Part shown: piece by piece, positions 1-9,075 of the stretch
Position numbering within the stretch: position 1 is the first letter of the stretch
Layout of the letters: each line of letters begins with the position of its first letter
NCBI GenBank assembly: GCA_022821645.1
Contig: JAJEDE010000019.1
Coordinates: 41,862-105,861 of the forward strand
Direction of reading: 5' to 3'
DNA from: Chloroflexota bacterium
Lineage (GTDB): Bacteria > Chloroflexota > UBA11872
Length of the DNA stretch: 64,000 nucleotides
Translations under genes and position numbers: made by a program
Notes under the pieces: generated by a model
Seen by the model: only the letters and a program-made list of their open reading frames with translations
What the model was told of the DNA's origin: nothing
Database searches by the model: none

Positions 1-702
1 GTTGTTGTTACCCCAGCAGGTGATGCCGCCGTCCATGCGAATTCCGCACGTAAAGCGATTCCCGGCCGAAATCTGACTAAACCTGACATCGGCGGGTACG
101 TCCAGATGTCCGTCGTCATTGTTCGGACCCCAGCAATGAACTTCACCCCCGGACACGAGTGCGCACGTGTGGTCCCTGCCCGGCGACACGCTCGTGAAGA
201 CTGCCGGCGGCGGCGTTGCTATCGGAGTAGCGGCCTCCGTTTCGACCGCTGACGGCGTCGGCTGCGACCCCGTGGCCGGCGTTGGCGTGGGTGCTGTCTC
301 CGACCTCTCGGGCGCCACCGGCGCTGGACTGGATGCTGCAGTTGCACGAGGCCCGGCGCCCGGAGACGTTGGCACGGATCGAGGCTCGGAGCGGCCGACG
401 GTCGCGAGCGTCGGCAACGCGATAGCTGTCGGCGATGGCTGCCCGCTTGTTGTCTGCGATGCGGGCGCCGCTGACTCAACGGCTGGTGCCTCTCCCGCCA
501 CAGCTGTTGGATGCACCATTCGCGGCCGAAGCCCGGGCTGCGGTGCCGTGACCTCATTGCGTGGCTCAGGTGCTGGCCGCGGTCTCTCGCCGCAACCGCC
601 AAGAAGCAGCACTGCCAGGACGAGTCCTGCGACCGCCCCAACTCGCCAGCAACTGGCCCGCAGGCCAACGCCAGCGAGCGCCGGCGTTACGTTCAGGCGC
701 AA
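1..702 (-). CDS. RCC1-repeat lipoprotein, C-terminus off the window
   Basis: This minus-strand frame is missing from the ORF track because it has no ATG and runs off the left edge. From a TTG at 702 it reads a basic N-terminus, a hydrophobic segment and a lipobox-like LLLGGC, so the product is probably a lipoprotein. About 110 residues rich in Pro, Thr, Ala and Ser follow, then units of RCC1-type beta-propeller sequence (HTCALVSGGEVHCWG, then FTCGIRMDGGITCWGNN). The Cys-containing C.W.G pattern is typical of bacterial secreted RCC1 domains, which usually carry about seven blades; only the first two are visible. It starts 16 nt after the lgt stop, with a G-rich stretch upstream, so it is likely co-transcribed with lgt, whose product would begin its lipidation. 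The start codon is the least certain part. Confidence 0.7.
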   Translation of the reverse strand, partial: MRLNVTPALAGVGLRASCWRVGAVAGLVLAVLLLGGCGERPRPAPEPRNEVTAPQPGLRPRMVHPTAVAGEAPAVESAAPASQTTSGQPSPTAIALPTLATVGRSEPRSVPTSPGAGPRATAASSPAPVAPERSETAPTPTPATGSQPTPSAVETEAATPIATPPPAVFTSVSPGRDHTCALVSGGEVHCWGPNNDDGHLDVPADVRFSQISAGNRFTCGIRMDGGITCWGNNN

Positions 703-718
703 CGGGCGCCCCCGTCTG

Positions 719-1504
719 CTATGTACGAGCCAGCCAGCGAACCCGCGCACGGTTCACAACCCATGCCGCGAACGCCAACATCGCTAGAACCCCGATGATC
801 TGCGACTGTTGCAGTCCCCACAATTGCTCCGCCTGATCGATGCGCAGGAACTGAAGTCCGAATCGCATGCCGCCGTAGCCCGCCAGCACCGTCCAGAACA
901 TGTACAGCCGCCCGATATGCCGACTCGCCAGCCACATGGCGATGCCGAAGATCGCAAAGTCGCCCAGCATTTCGTACGTCGTGGCCGGGTGCACGGGCGT
1001 GGTTTGGCCGATGGCGTTGGGGTGCGTGTAATACACCGCCCACGGCAGGTCGGTGGCCAGGGCGTGATGCTCGCCGTTGATCAGGTCGCCGATGCGGCCG
1101 ATCCCCATGCCCAGGATCAGCCCCGGCGCGCCGATGTCCAACCCGCTGCGCACGTCCAGTTTCATCCACCAGGCGGCCAGCGACAGCGCCAGCGCGCCTC
1201 CCAGCGGCGCGCCCCAGACGGTGATTCCCCCGTCATTCAGCGCAAAGATACGTCCCCAGTCGCTTGAGAACAGGTCCAGGTTGTCGATCACGAACAGGAA
1301 ACGGGCCGCCACGATGCCGCCGCCCACCGCCCACAGCGCCAGCGTGGTGACCTGATCGCTGGAGATCGTCGTCCGACGCCCCAGGCGCTGCGCCACCCAG
1401 ATACCCGCCAGGATGCCCAAGACCGAAAAGAGCGAGTGCCACGTAAACCGAAACGCACCAATCTCAAAAAGGTCCGGATCCCACGGTATGGCGACGGCTG
1501 GCAT
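719..1504 (-). CDS. lgt: Prolipoprotein diacylglyceryl transferase
   Basis: Lgt transfers diacylglyceryl from phosphatidylglycerol to the lipobox cysteine of prolipoproteins in the cytoplasmic membrane. The 261-residue product is close to the usual family length and has multiple hydrophobic segments. The family signature GIGRIGDLINGE is present at about residues 135-146, preceded by GAPLGGAL, and the downstream HPATTYEMLGDF stretch is also typical. The ATG start gives the expected short cytoplasmic lead (MPAVAIPWDPDLFEIGAF). Many lipobox-bearing proteins in this window (1, 3.0, 13.7, 15.2, 15.5, 19.1, 40.1 and 57.7 kb) would be its substrates. The lipoprotein gene downstream is probably in the same transcript. 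Confidence 0.95.
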   Translation of the reverse strand: MPAVAIPWDPDLFEIGAFRFTWHSLFSVLGILAGIWVAQRLGRRTTISSDQVTTLALWAVGGGIVAARFLFVIDNLDLFSSDWGRIFALNDGGITVWGAPLGGALALSLAAWWMKLDVRSGLDIGAPGLILGMGIGRIGDLINGEHHALATDLPWAVYYTHPNAIGQTTPVHPATTYEMLGDFAIFGIAMWLASRHIGRLYMFWTVLAGYGGMRFGLQFLRIDQAEQLWGLQQSQIIGVLAMLAFAAWVVNRARVRWLART

Positions 1505-1586
1505 GAACTGGGCTCGTCAGATGGAAGCGGTGTAATGGTACTGGCCGGCCCAAACCGTTGCCGGTCAGATTCCGGGCTATCCGCCC

Positions 1587-3038
1587 CTAGCCGCGAGCGG
1601 CTGTGGCTTGCGCGAATTCGGCTTCCAGTGCGGCTGCCGCATCGTGCACCGGCTGACCGAGGACGAGGGTGGACACTACGGCCGCGTCCAGGCTTGCCAC
1701 CTGCTGCCGCCACACAGAGTCCTCGGCCAGTGGCCTGGCCCACGCGTCCCTCGAATCCAATAGTTGCTCAAGGTCCAGTCCCAGTCGGATGGCGGTGTCA
1801 TCCAGCGCCGGCGTCCACGCGGGAGTACCTGAAGCCGAATCCGGAATCTTCGCGGGTCCAGCCAGCGTCACCGCCGCTTCCAGCGCCGTGACGTCGCTGT
1901 CACTCCTCGCCGCCGTAAAGGCAGCGGCCATCGGAACCTGTCGCGCTTGATCCATCCATGCTGGCAGCGGGAGCACCTCGCAGGTGGCGCGCGAATCGGC
2001 GGGCAGATCCACCAGCCGGCGCAGCGCCCGTCCGTGCGCTATTGCAAGGGCGACGCGACTCGCTGCTACAGCCTCACCAGCCCCGGCTTGGCCATCCCAC
2101 GCAACGGGCGGCGGCGACACTCGCTCCTGCAACCATAAGTCTGCGTACCACTGCCACGCAGCTACAGCCGAATCACTCCAGGGAACCTGTCCGGCCGATC
2201 GTGTCACTGTCTCCAGCTCTGGAAGCCCGGAGACCACACCAAACCCGTAGCGATGCGTCTCCGGATCGGTCAGTCGGCGTGCTGCTTCGCCCAGGTCGGC
2301 GTACCGGCTGCCGATGTCTGCGATGCCGGCGTGATCCAGCCGCTCGCGGCTGGCGAGCAAATACGTGGGATGTCCGGTGATCGGCATTCCAGCAAGTCCG
2401 CGCCTGCGCCGTCCCAACGCGGTCATTTCCGGCAGGAATTCTTGCTCCGGCCCCAACGCTGAATCCAGCGGAGCCAACATCTCCAACTCGTCCAGGCCTG
2501 TCACCAGGCTGCCGGGAATGCCGATCAGCACGTCTGGCAGATCGCCTGCAGCCGCCCGCGCCAGCAATCGCTCAGCTACGTTTCCGCTGTCGTCAAGCAC
2601 CTCCAGGTCCAGGTCGGCAAACGAGTCGACGGCGCTGAAGTCGGGCGTGCCATCCCCTACGAGAGCAGCGCTGATGGCGGCGCGGACCTTGATTGGAGCC
2701 GTCTGCGCCGGCCTCTCGGTCCCAGACGTCGCCGTTGACATCGTGATGCCGGGGGGGCCTGCAGTCGTCGGGGATGGCTCGTAACTCGGCAAAGGCGTGA
2801 CGAGTCGCGTCACGACCACCCTTTGCTCCACCACCACAGGCTTTTCGACAATCACGACGCGTTCCGTGAATACCGGTTGCTCAACCACAACCTCGCGTTC
2901 CACCACCTGAGGAACGACCACGACACGGTCGACCACGATTGGGTCGCCGCAAGCCGCCATGACCAGAGCGCTGCCGGCGGTCGGACCGACCTTCAACACG
3001 TCTCGTCGGCTCAAGACGCGGCCAGTCGCGGCAGCCAT
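1587..3038 (-). CDS. Tat-exported solute-binding lipoprotein with Val/Glu stalk
   Basis: The track gives 692 residues from 3665, but that start overlaps trxB. The ATG at 3038 puts a Tat signal at the N-terminus (SRRDVLKVG, then a hydrophobic stretch ending MAACG), giving 483 residues. After the lipobox Cys comes a stalk of about 35 residues in which V, E, Q and R alternate ([18 protein letters not shown]), then a Pro/Thr linker. A domain resembling family-1 extracellular sugar-binding proteins follows ([13 protein letters not shown], later EAAVTLAG). No ABC permease genes are adjacent, so the substrate is unknown. It is divergent from trxB with about 117 nt between starts, a shared promoter region. 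The PstS protein at 57.7 kb carries the same kind of stalk. Confidence 0.75.
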   Translation of the reverse strand: MAAATGRVLSRRDVLKVGPTAGSALVMAACGDPIVVDRVVVVPQVVEREVVVEQPVFTERVVIVEKPVVVEQRVVVTRLVTPLPSYEPSPTTAGPPGITMSTATSGTERPAQTAPIKVRAAISAALVGDGTPDFSAVDSFADLDLEVLDDSGNVAERLLARAAAGDLPDVLIGIPGSLVTGLDELEMLAPLDSALGPEQEFLPEMTALGRRRRGLAGMPITGHPTYLLASRERLDHAGIADIGSRYADLGEAARRLTDPETHRYGFGVVSGLPELETVTRSAGQVPWSDSAVAAWQWYADLWLQERVSPPPVAWDGQAGAGEAVAASRVALAIAHGRALRRLVDLPADSRATCEVLPLPAWMDQARQVPMAAAFTAARSDSDVTALEAAVTLAGPAKIPDSASGTPAWTPALDDTAIRLGLDLEQLLDSRDAWARPLAEDSVWRQQVASLDAAVVSTLVLGQPVHDAAAALEAEFAQATAARG

Positions 3039-3155
3039 GCGAGCGCAGGCAATTCGATGTGTCAGGATTTGTGCAGAACCTGTGCTGTCGTCGTGCAACG
3101 ATGCTACGTGAGCAGGTTTCAGCCAATTCTCAAGCGTCAGGTACGGGAGGACTCG

Positions 3156-4106
3156 ATGCACGATGTCGCGATTATGGGTTCGGGGCCGGCTGGGCTGACC
3201 GCCGCGATCTATGCCGCGCGCGCCAACCTTTCCACGCTGGTGTTTACCGGTGATTCGCTGGGTGGGCAGATTGCCACCACCTATGACGTCGAGAACTACC
3301 CTGGCTTCGAGGAGATCACGGGCCCCGACCTGACCCAGCGCATGCAGGGTCAGGCCGAGCGCTTTGGTGCCGAGATCGTCTACGACCAGATCACCGAGGT
3401 CGACTTCGACGGCCCACCCTTCACCCTCACTGGCCGGTCGGACACGTACACAGCACGCGCCGTCATCGTCGCCACTGGCGCCAGTCCCCGGCTCCTGGGC
3501 ATTCCCGGCGAAGAGGAACTCTGGGGCCGCGGCGTCTCCGTCTGCGCCACCTGCGACGGCGCGTTCTTCAAGGATCAGCCCGTGGCCGTGGTCGGCGGCG
3601 GTGACAGCGCCCTCCAGGAAGGCCTCTTCCTCACCCGTTTCGCATCCAGGGTCACGGTCATCCATCGGCGCAATGAACTGCGCGCGGGTCCCTACCTCCA
3701 GGACCGAGCTCGCGCCGAACCCAAGATTGACTATATCTGGGACACCGTCGTCACCGGCGTTGCCGGTGATCAGGCCGTGGAGTCACTTCGGCTTCGAAAC
3801 GTCCACACCGGCGCAGAGTCAGACTTCCCCACCGACGGCCTCTTCATCTTCATCGGCCACGACCCCAACACCGAGATCTTTAGAGGAAAGCTGGAAATGG
3901 ACGACGATGGCTACATCATCTCCAGCCGCCAAATGCACACCAACGTGGAAGGCGTATTTGTGGCCGGCGAGGCTCAGGACCACTACTTCCGCCAGGCCAT
4001 CACGTCCGCCGGCGAGGGCTGTCAGGCCGCCATGGAAGCCGAGAAGTTCATCGCCCGTCTCGAAAGTCAGCAGCCCGTCGCCACGGCCGGTGTCGCGACC
4101 GCGTAG
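3156..4106 (+). CDS. trxB: Thioredoxin reductase (NADPH)
   Basis: This FAD enzyme passes electrons from NADPH to thioredoxin. The listed ORF begins at 2823, but the ATG at 3156 follows a GGGAGG ribosome binding site and places the FAD-binding motif [14 protein letters not shown] at residue 7. The product is then 316 residues, the normal TrxR length. The redox-active CATC is followed by DGAFF, then the NADPH-binding GGGDSA, and a C-terminal FAD motif (VFVAGEAQD...[14 protein letters not shown]). All signature elements are intact. It diverges from the solute-binding protein gene and is followed within 6 nt by a small membrane-protein gene, possibly co-transcribed. Confidence 0.95.
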   Translation: MHDVAIMGSGPAGLTAAIYAARANLSTLVFTGDSLGGQIATTYDVENYPGFEEITGPDLTQRMQGQAERFGAEIVYDQITEVDFDGPPFTLTGRSDTYTARAVIVATGASPRLLGIPGEEELWGRGVSVCATCDGAFFKDQPVAVVGGGDSALQEGLFLTRFASRVTVIHRRNELRAGPYLQDRARAEPKIDYIWDTVVTGVAGDQAVESLRLRNVHTGAESDFPTDGLFIFIGHDPNTEIFRGKLEMDDDGYIISSRQMHTNVEGVFVAGEAQDHYFRQAITSAGEGCQAAMEAEKFIARLESQQPVATAGVATA

Positions 4107-4112
4107 CACGAC

Positions 4113-4841
4113 GTGCTGAGGCGCATGCAGGCGGCGCGGCGGGGCGCCGGTCGCCGCCTGCCGCTGCCCGGCGGAACTCTGGCCGCCCTGATGGTCTTTG
4201 GTGTCGTTGCAGCCGCCGTCGCGCTGCTGGCGGTATTGGGCACGGCAGCACCCGGCGCGTCGGCCCGAGATCAGCGAGCGGTCACGCCGCGTTCAGTTCT
4301 TCAGCGGCCGACCCCGGGCCCGTCTACGCGATCGCCAACGGCACCCGACATTGAGGCCTCGGCCGTGCGGCGAGCCGGTCGAGCGCTGGGTGCCTCCACA
4401 GTGCCGCCGCCAACGCAGCGGCCCGTCGAAACCACCCTTGCTGCCTATACCGAGGCTACTGATCAGTTGCGCCGCCAATTCGAGAGCGGCGCCGCCTTTG
4501 TCAGTCTCATAAACGTGGCCCATCGGCGCGGCACGGTCAGCGATGAACGGCGGCTGGTGGCGCTGCTGGGACTGGCAGAGCTTGCAAAGGCGACCGAGCA
4601 GAGACTTCAATCACTTACGCCGCCGGGAATCGCCGTCGCCTATCACCAGAAACTGCTAAACGTACTCAGCAGCTATAGCGCGGCCGCCCGCCAATACTGG
4701 CAGGCCACCGTCCGGCCCACGGCCGATACTGTCGACGCCGGAACACGACGCCGGCAGTTGAATGGTGTCCTCGACGCCGCCTTCCGCTACAACACCCTCC
4801 CCAGAGGCCCTCTCGACGCAGACGCCCTCGGAGAACCATAG
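4113..4841 (+). CDS. Membrane-anchored protein of unknown function
   Basis: The 242-residue product starts at GTG 4113, or at ATG 4125, which removes four residues. A basic lead is followed by one strong transmembrane segment (LAALMVFGVVAAAVALLAVL), a Pro/Ser/Thr/Arg-rich linker of about 80 residues, and a helical C-terminal domain of about 130 residues (TTLAAYTEATDQLRRQFESG onward). The predicted form is a single-pass membrane protein with an exported or cytoplasmic helical domain. No family was recognised. It follows trxB by 6 nt, suggesting one transcript, but nothing in the protein indicates a redox role: the C-terminal part has no cysteines. Confidence 0.65.
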   Translation: MLRRMQAARRGAGRRLPLPGGTLAALMVFGVVAAAVALLAVLGTAAPGASARDQRAVTPRSVLQRPTPGPSTRSPTAPDIEASAVRRAGRALGASTVPPPTQRPVETTLAAYTEATDQLRRQFESGAAFVSLINVAHRRGTVSDERRLVALLGLAELAKATEQRLQSLTPPGIAVAYHQKLLNVLSSYSAAARQYWQATVRPTADTVDAGTRRRQLNGVLDAAFRYNTLPRGPLDADALGEP

Positions 4842-4865
4842 GTCCGTCAGTTACGGGCCCGGACC
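4841..4865. terminator. Weak stem-loop between convergent genes
   Basis: GGTCCG pairs with CGGACC across a 13-nt loop, between the end of the membrane-anchored protein gene and the oppositely oriented secreted-protein gene. There is no T tract. It may help separate the two transcripts, but the support is weak. Confidence 0.25.
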
Positions 4866-4893
4866 AACCTTGGCTATGTAGCCAGAGTCGGGC

Positions 4894-7098
4894 TTAGTTC
4901 ACCTCGTGTACGAACGGTCCGCCATGAATGTGGTGATACCAATGCCGAACCTCATCGCGCAATTCCGTCGGCGTGTGCGTGAGAAACGTATGATAAATGT
5001 CCCTATCGCTTGGGGTCAGAATGCCTTCGGCGTTCTTCCTCTCGCCATCCCCTTCCGCTAGGACATGGATGTCCCGCATGGCGAGCGACATCCGCTCCTC
5101 GCCGAGCGTCGTGAAAATCCTATAGAGCAGTATTCGCCCGTAAAGGTCCGCGCAATGACGAAGCGGTTCGGCCCGACTATATAGCACGGTTCTTTCCTGC
5201 AGCGATAGCTCGTATATGTTTGAGTATCCTCCCGCTGCGCACTTCGATTGCGCCTCCGTTACCCATTCGTGATTCTGATCAGCAAAACTACGCGATCCCT
5301 GCGAGTCATTAGCGAATGCGTTGATGAATTCATGGGCGCTGCGTGCCAGCCACTTCGGATTAAGCAGGCGAGCTCTGGGATCAGGATGCTCATAGTATGC
5401 GTAATTCGGACCTGCGCTCTCATCGAAGTAGAGGCTCGCTACAATCTGGTATATCAGATTAGTCCGAGTCTCATGGATCCTTATAATTCCATCCTGATTC
5501 ACCAGAACCGTCTGTGGCCATAAGCCTGAAATGCCAGTGAGAGACGTGGGCTCATCTCTCCCGAAGTCTCCTGTAGGCCCTCGTGTCATCAATATCACGA
5601 GGTCATTGAACGGCAATGCCGTATTCACAATTCGCTCCGCGCCGCGCAGTCCGTGGGCGAAGGTATTGAGGATGTTAAGATCCTCTGATATTGGTTTATC
5701 GTCGAATACCCAGACTCTGAACGGTCCGGTCAGTGGTAGCGAGAATGTCAAAGACTTGGTGTGCTGTTGCTCGAGCAGGCGGTCGAAGTGTGAGTTGTGG
5801 TCGATCTGAAGATCGATGTCCACCGAGTGGTTGTTAACTCCCACCATGCTCAGGGCATTGACCAGTGCTCGTTCTCGAGGATCAAGGCCGTCCGTGAACC
5901 ACGGCGTGCTCACAATCCGGTGGTGCCGGTCCGTCCTGTGCCCTTGTGCGTCAGTGTGGCTGGCAAAGTCCTCTAACGTCCCAATCACCCGAATATCGCT
6001 CGACCAAACTGGCGCATGCACGGTATTTGCTAACAGCTGCTTGGCTAGATCCGGGTTCGAAAGGAACAGTCGACCGAGCGACCCAAGTGCGTCCTCTTCA
6101 TAACCTACCAGTCCATCTCTAACCCACGGTGCGCGAGCCATGTCAAGCGTGAACTGTAAGTCTCGCTCTGCGATTCGATTTAGACTCCGAAGCGTGTCTG
6201 TCTCGTCGAATGTCAGATCGTCCTGAAGCCATGTGAAGGATTGAAGCAGATCGGCCAGGCTCTTGCTCTTCTGAGCTAGCAACTGAAGATATTGGAGGGA
6301 GTACATTTCGCCGCTGTACATATCGGTGGAGTTTGTTCCATCCGCAAACCAGTCGGCGCTCGCTACGAACATTGCGAGATCGCGGTTGATGCCGTCAGTC
6401 AAGAGCAGACCATTGAGTGCCATTTGGTCGGGATCTGAGATGCCATCGGCGAGCCATGGATACGTGAAACATCCAAGCCACGGCATCACGGAGAGCAGCC
6501 GCTCGAGCTGACGATTCGATGCGGAGAGGTCGCTCACAGTCGGTCCGGCGGCGTCGAATGCGCGGATGTGGCCGGGCCGAGCTGCGCGCGCAGTAGTGGC
6601 AGCTTCGCATAGCCCCGCCCATGCAAACGTCCCGCGAACGTCATTGGCGTGATCCTGTTGGCACCGGGCCTCGGCCTGATCGTCAAACGCCCGGGCATAT
6701 ATGCCCACGTTGTGATCGTTCCCCAAGTGCGCCTCAACCACGTCGTTCAGATACACACACGTCGTCGGCCATCCCCCAGCGAACTGTGACGTCGTCGATG
6801 CCGCCGTGGCCGCGGATGCTGCTGTCGCGGCAGCTGAGGTTTCGAACACCCAGGCAAAGGTCGTCTGAACATCCGTGCGGTGATCGCTGCGACAGGCCGT
6901 CTCAGCCTGGTCCCCATGTAGCCGCTGATAGATCCCAACATTACCCGTATTGCCTAGGTGTTGCTCAACAATGTCATTCAACTCCACGCACCCCGTCGGC
7001 CACTGCGCGCCCACGTTGACCGTCGTGGCAACCAGCAACACCGCGCCCAGCACTACGGAAACAAGGAGTCGGCAACGAAGTCTGGATGCAGAGGTCAC
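4894..7098 (-). CDS. Large secreted protein: two two-Cys modules plus WxxDG repeats
   Basis: The track starts at ATG 7200. A GTG at 7098 is preferred because it puts a signal peptide at the N-terminus (LLVSVVLGAVLLVATTVNVGAQ), giving 734 residues. Two tandem modules of about 54 residues follow, with pattern WPTxCVxLNDxVExHLGN, then NVGIYxR, AExxC, DHxxDV and FAW; an Ala/Thr linker separates them. The same modules occur in the secreted protease at 48.7 kb. Residues from about 195 to 450 hold several degenerate repeats of about 37-45 residues built on W-x-x-D-G (PWLADGI, DWFADGT, PWVRDGL, PWFTDGL). The C-terminal third is globular and includes HEFINAF, which resembles but does not match HExxH. 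Function is unknown. The lower-GC base composition in the C-terminal half differs from its neighbours. Confidence 0.75.
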   Translation of the reverse strand: MTSASRLRCRLLVSVVLGAVLLVATTVNVGAQWPTGCVELNDIVEQHLGNTGNVGIYQRLHGDQAETACRSDHRTDVQTTFAWVFETSAAATAASAATAASTTSQFAGGWPTTCVYLNDVVEAHLGNDHNVGIYARAFDDQAEARCQQDHANDVRGTFAWAGLCEAATTARAARPGHIRAFDAAGPTVSDLSASNRQLERLLSVMPWLGCFTYPWLADGISDPDQMALNGLLLTDGINRDLAMFVASADWFADGTNSTDMYSGEMYSLQYLQLLAQKSKSLADLLQSFTWLQDDLTFDETDTLRSLNRIAERDLQFTLDMARAPWVRDGLVGYEEDALGSLGRLFLSNPDLAKQLLANTVHAPVWSSDIRVIGTLEDFASHTDAQGHRTDRHHRIVSTPWFTDGLDPRERALVNALSMVGVNNHSVDIDLQIDHNSHFDRLLEQQHTKSLTFSLPLTGPFRVWVFDDKPISEDLNILNTFAHGLRGAERIVNTALPFNDLVILMTRGPTGDFGRDEPTSLTGISGLWPQTVLVNQDGIIRIHETRTNLIYQIVASLYFDESAGPNYAYYEHPDPRARLLNPKWLARSAHEFINAFANDSQGSRSFADQNHEWVTEAQSKCAAGGYSNIYELSLQERTVLYSRAEPLRHCADLYGRILLYRIFTTLGEERMSLAMRDIHVLAEGDGERKNAEGILTPSDRDIYHTFLTHTPTELRDEVRHWYHHIHGGPFVHEVN

Positions 7099-7309
7099 GG
7101 GGAATGTTCTATGCCTGGAGTCGGCAGAATACTGCTTCAGTTTGCACGATATATGGTCCGTTCGAACCAGTCGAACTAGAGTCCCGCCTGTCGGCGACAC
7201 TCACGCATTTCTACGGTCCGCGTTCAACTGATGAGCAGTATCATCTGAGGTCAATGGTTCATGGGGACGTTGCCGCAGATGCGTCGACTCTCCGCGGACA
7301 TCTGGCGAA

Positions 7310-7936
7310 TCAAGCTGATTCCAAATCTGCTCCGGTCTTTTCAATCCACGCCACCGAAGCCGACACGCAAGCCGTAGCCCCCGCGACCTCAAACCCAAGA
7401 TCTTCCAACGTCTCCACCGCCACTTCCGGCGTGGCCGAGGTCCCCTGGCCGTATATCGAAACGACCAGGCGGCCCGGCGACGCCACCATCTCGCGCAGAA
7501 CTCTGGCCACGTAGGCGCGCTCGTCAGCCGGCGGCACGGCATCCAGCAGCAATTGCACGAAGCGGTAGCGCTGGGGCGGCTGCCAGAAGAAGGCGTTGGC
7601 CACGTGAAAGTTGGCCGCGTAGTCGGGGAGTCGCTGTTGCGCCAACTCAACCAGTTCCGGGACGAAGTCGACGCCGTGTGGCGTGATGCTGAACCCACGC
7701 TCGTCGCACCAGCGCAGCAGCGACTCGAGCAGTAGACCGTTCGCACAGCCCAGGTCCAGGTAGTCGCCGTCGGCATTCACGGCCTCCGCAATGCAGCAGC
7801 GCGTGATCTCCCAGTGCTTCGCACCGCCGGTTCTGCCGGACTGCCGATACGGGCTGGCTGAGTCGACCAGGTAGTAGTCGCGAATGGCCCGATGGCCCTC
7901 CCGGAAATACGCCTCTCGTGCGGCGTCGTCTGTCAC
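7310..7936 (-). CDS. Class I SAM-dependent methyltransferase
   Basis: The 208-residue product has a Rossmann-type SAM-binding motif I, YLDLGCANGLLLESL (about residues 60-74). An acidic strand-2 end (HGVDFVPELVELAQ) and a motif IV-like strand (RYRFVQLLLDAVPP) follow, and then the expected late strands. The N-terminal region contains several Tyr and Arg residues (YYLVDSASPYRQSGRTGGAKHW). Nothing identifies the substrate. It stands alone between the large secreted protein gene and the divergent yceI-like gene. Confidence 0.8.
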   Translation of the reverse strand: MTDDAAREAYFREGHRAIRDYYLVDSASPYRQSGRTGGAKHWEITRCCIAEAVNADGDYLDLGCANGLLLESLLRWCDERGFSITPHGVDFVPELVELAQQRLPDYAANFHVANAFFWQPPQRYRFVQLLLDAVPPADERAYVARVLREMVASPGRLVVSIYGQGTSATPEVAVETLEDLGFEVAGATACVSASVAWIEKTGADLESA

Positions 7937-8155
7937 CCGTTACCCCCGTCGAGCTGGTCTGCCATCCCCATCTGTCGTGATATCCGAGGCGCCTCACCGA
8001 TGGCGGCCTGCCTCCGCAGCATCGGCGCACCACACGCCGCCACGCAAGACAAATTGTCCAACCCGGCCCGCCGCTTGCGATGATGGGAGTATTCACCACA
8101 GACAGCCGTTCCGGCGTGCGCGACGCTATGTCGCGTTGAGGACGGGTCATTTGGA

Positions 8156-8998
8156 ATGGGCGAGCTCATGAACAACCGTTTGGTCCGGACGGCTGCAATA
8201 GCCGTCCTTCTGGGCATCGCCGTCGCCGGTGTAGCCTGGCTCGTCGTTTTCTTCACCGGCGGCACCGGTGAGGCCAGCGAGCCCATTTCCGCGCCCCAAC
8301 TCACCCTGCCACCGGCCACGGCCGCGCCGGCCACCGCTGCGCCCGCGACGGCTGCCCCCGCCACGGCCGCTCCGGCGACTGCCGCTCCAGCCACGGCCGC
8401 ACCCCAGGCTGAGGCCACCCAGGCACCCGCGGCCGCCCAGCCCACCGGCGACGCCACCCTCTACCGCATCGTCCCCGAAGAGTCCGAAGCCCGCTACGAG
8501 ATCGACGAAATCCTGCGCGGCGAGCCCTTCCGCGTCGTCGGCCGCACCGACCAGGTCGCCGGCGACATCATCCTGGACTTCGCCAATGCCGCCTCCTCCC
8601 AAATTGGCGTCATCCGCATCAACGTGCGCACCCTCATGACCGACGAGGAACGCCGCGACCGCGCCACCCGCTCCCGCATCCTCCAGTCCGCCGAAGACGC
8701 CTACGAGTTCGTGGACTTCACGCCCACCGCGCTCGAGGGGCTGCCTGACACGGTTTCAGTTGGCGACACCGCCACCTTCACCATCGTCGGCGACCTCAAG
8801 ATCCGGGAGATCACCGCCGAAGCGCGATTCGCAGCCACGGTCAACGTCGTCGCCGAGGACCGACTTGAAGGCACGGCCGAAGCCACCGTCCTACGGTCCA
8901 CCTACGATCTCATCATCCCGAACGTGCCGTTCGTGGCCGACGTCAGCGACGAAGTCCTCCTCGGCATCGAGTTCGTCGCCACCGCCGTCGCTCAGTAG
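8156..8998 (+). CDS. YceI-family protein with membrane anchor and PATAA linker
   Basis: The 280-residue product (or 276 from ATG 8168) has an N-terminal hydrophobic segment (IAVLLGIAVAGVAWLVVFF) that serves as signal or anchor. A low-complexity linker of six PATAA repeats follows, then a YceI-like lipocalin-type domain from about residue 98. The domain shows the family pattern: YRIVPEESEARYEI, then VAGDIILDFANAASSQIGVI, TFTIVGDLKIREIT and an I-P-x-V end. YceI proteins bind isoprenoid-type lipids in the periplasm; that role here is inferred from family membership. The gene ends just before a strong bidirectional stem-loop. Confidence 0.85.
   Translation: MGELMNNRLVRTAAIAVLLGIAVAGVAWLVVFFTGGTGEASEPISAPQLTLPPATAAPATAAPATAAPATAAPATAAPATAAPQAEATQAPAAAQPTGDATLYRIVPEESEARYEIDEILRGEPFRVVGRTDQVAGDIILDFANAASSQIGVIRINVRTLMTDEERRDRATRSRILQSAEDAYEFVDFTPTALEGLPDTVSVGDTATFTIVGDLKIREITAEARFAATVNVVAEDRLEGTAEATVLRSTYDLIIPNVPFVADVSDEVLLGIEFVATAVAQ
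8312..8401 (+). repeat. In-frame 15-bp repeat encoding (PATAA)6
   Basis: Six consecutive copies of a degenerate 15-bp unit encode Pro-Ala-Thr-Ala-Ala in the linker of the YceI-family protein. The codons vary between units while the amino acids are exact, which suggests selection on the protein linker. Copy number may vary between strains. Confidence 0.9.
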
Positions 8999-9005
8999 AC
9001 CCACA

Positions 9006-9038
9006 CGGCCGCGCCGCACGAACCTTGCGGCGCGGCCG
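9006..9038. terminator. Bidirectional stem-loop between yceI-like and M20 genes
   Basis: A perfect 13-bp inverted repeat (CGGCCGCGCCGCA and its complement) with a 7-nt loop lies between the stops of two convergent genes. It lacks a T tract but is well placed to end both transcripts. Confidence 0.6.
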
Positions 9039-9075
9039 AAGCTGGAAACCTCAGCAGAGGCGGCTTTCCGCCCCG

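Noticed and set aside
2823-3155. N-terminal extension of TrxR
   Set aside because: It overlaps the divergent gene's signal-peptide region, and the internal ATG at 3156 has a clear GGGAGG site.
5040-5420. HExxH metallopeptidase motif in the large secreted protein
   Set aside because: The local sequence is HEFINAF, which lacks the second His, and no downstream ligand is evident.
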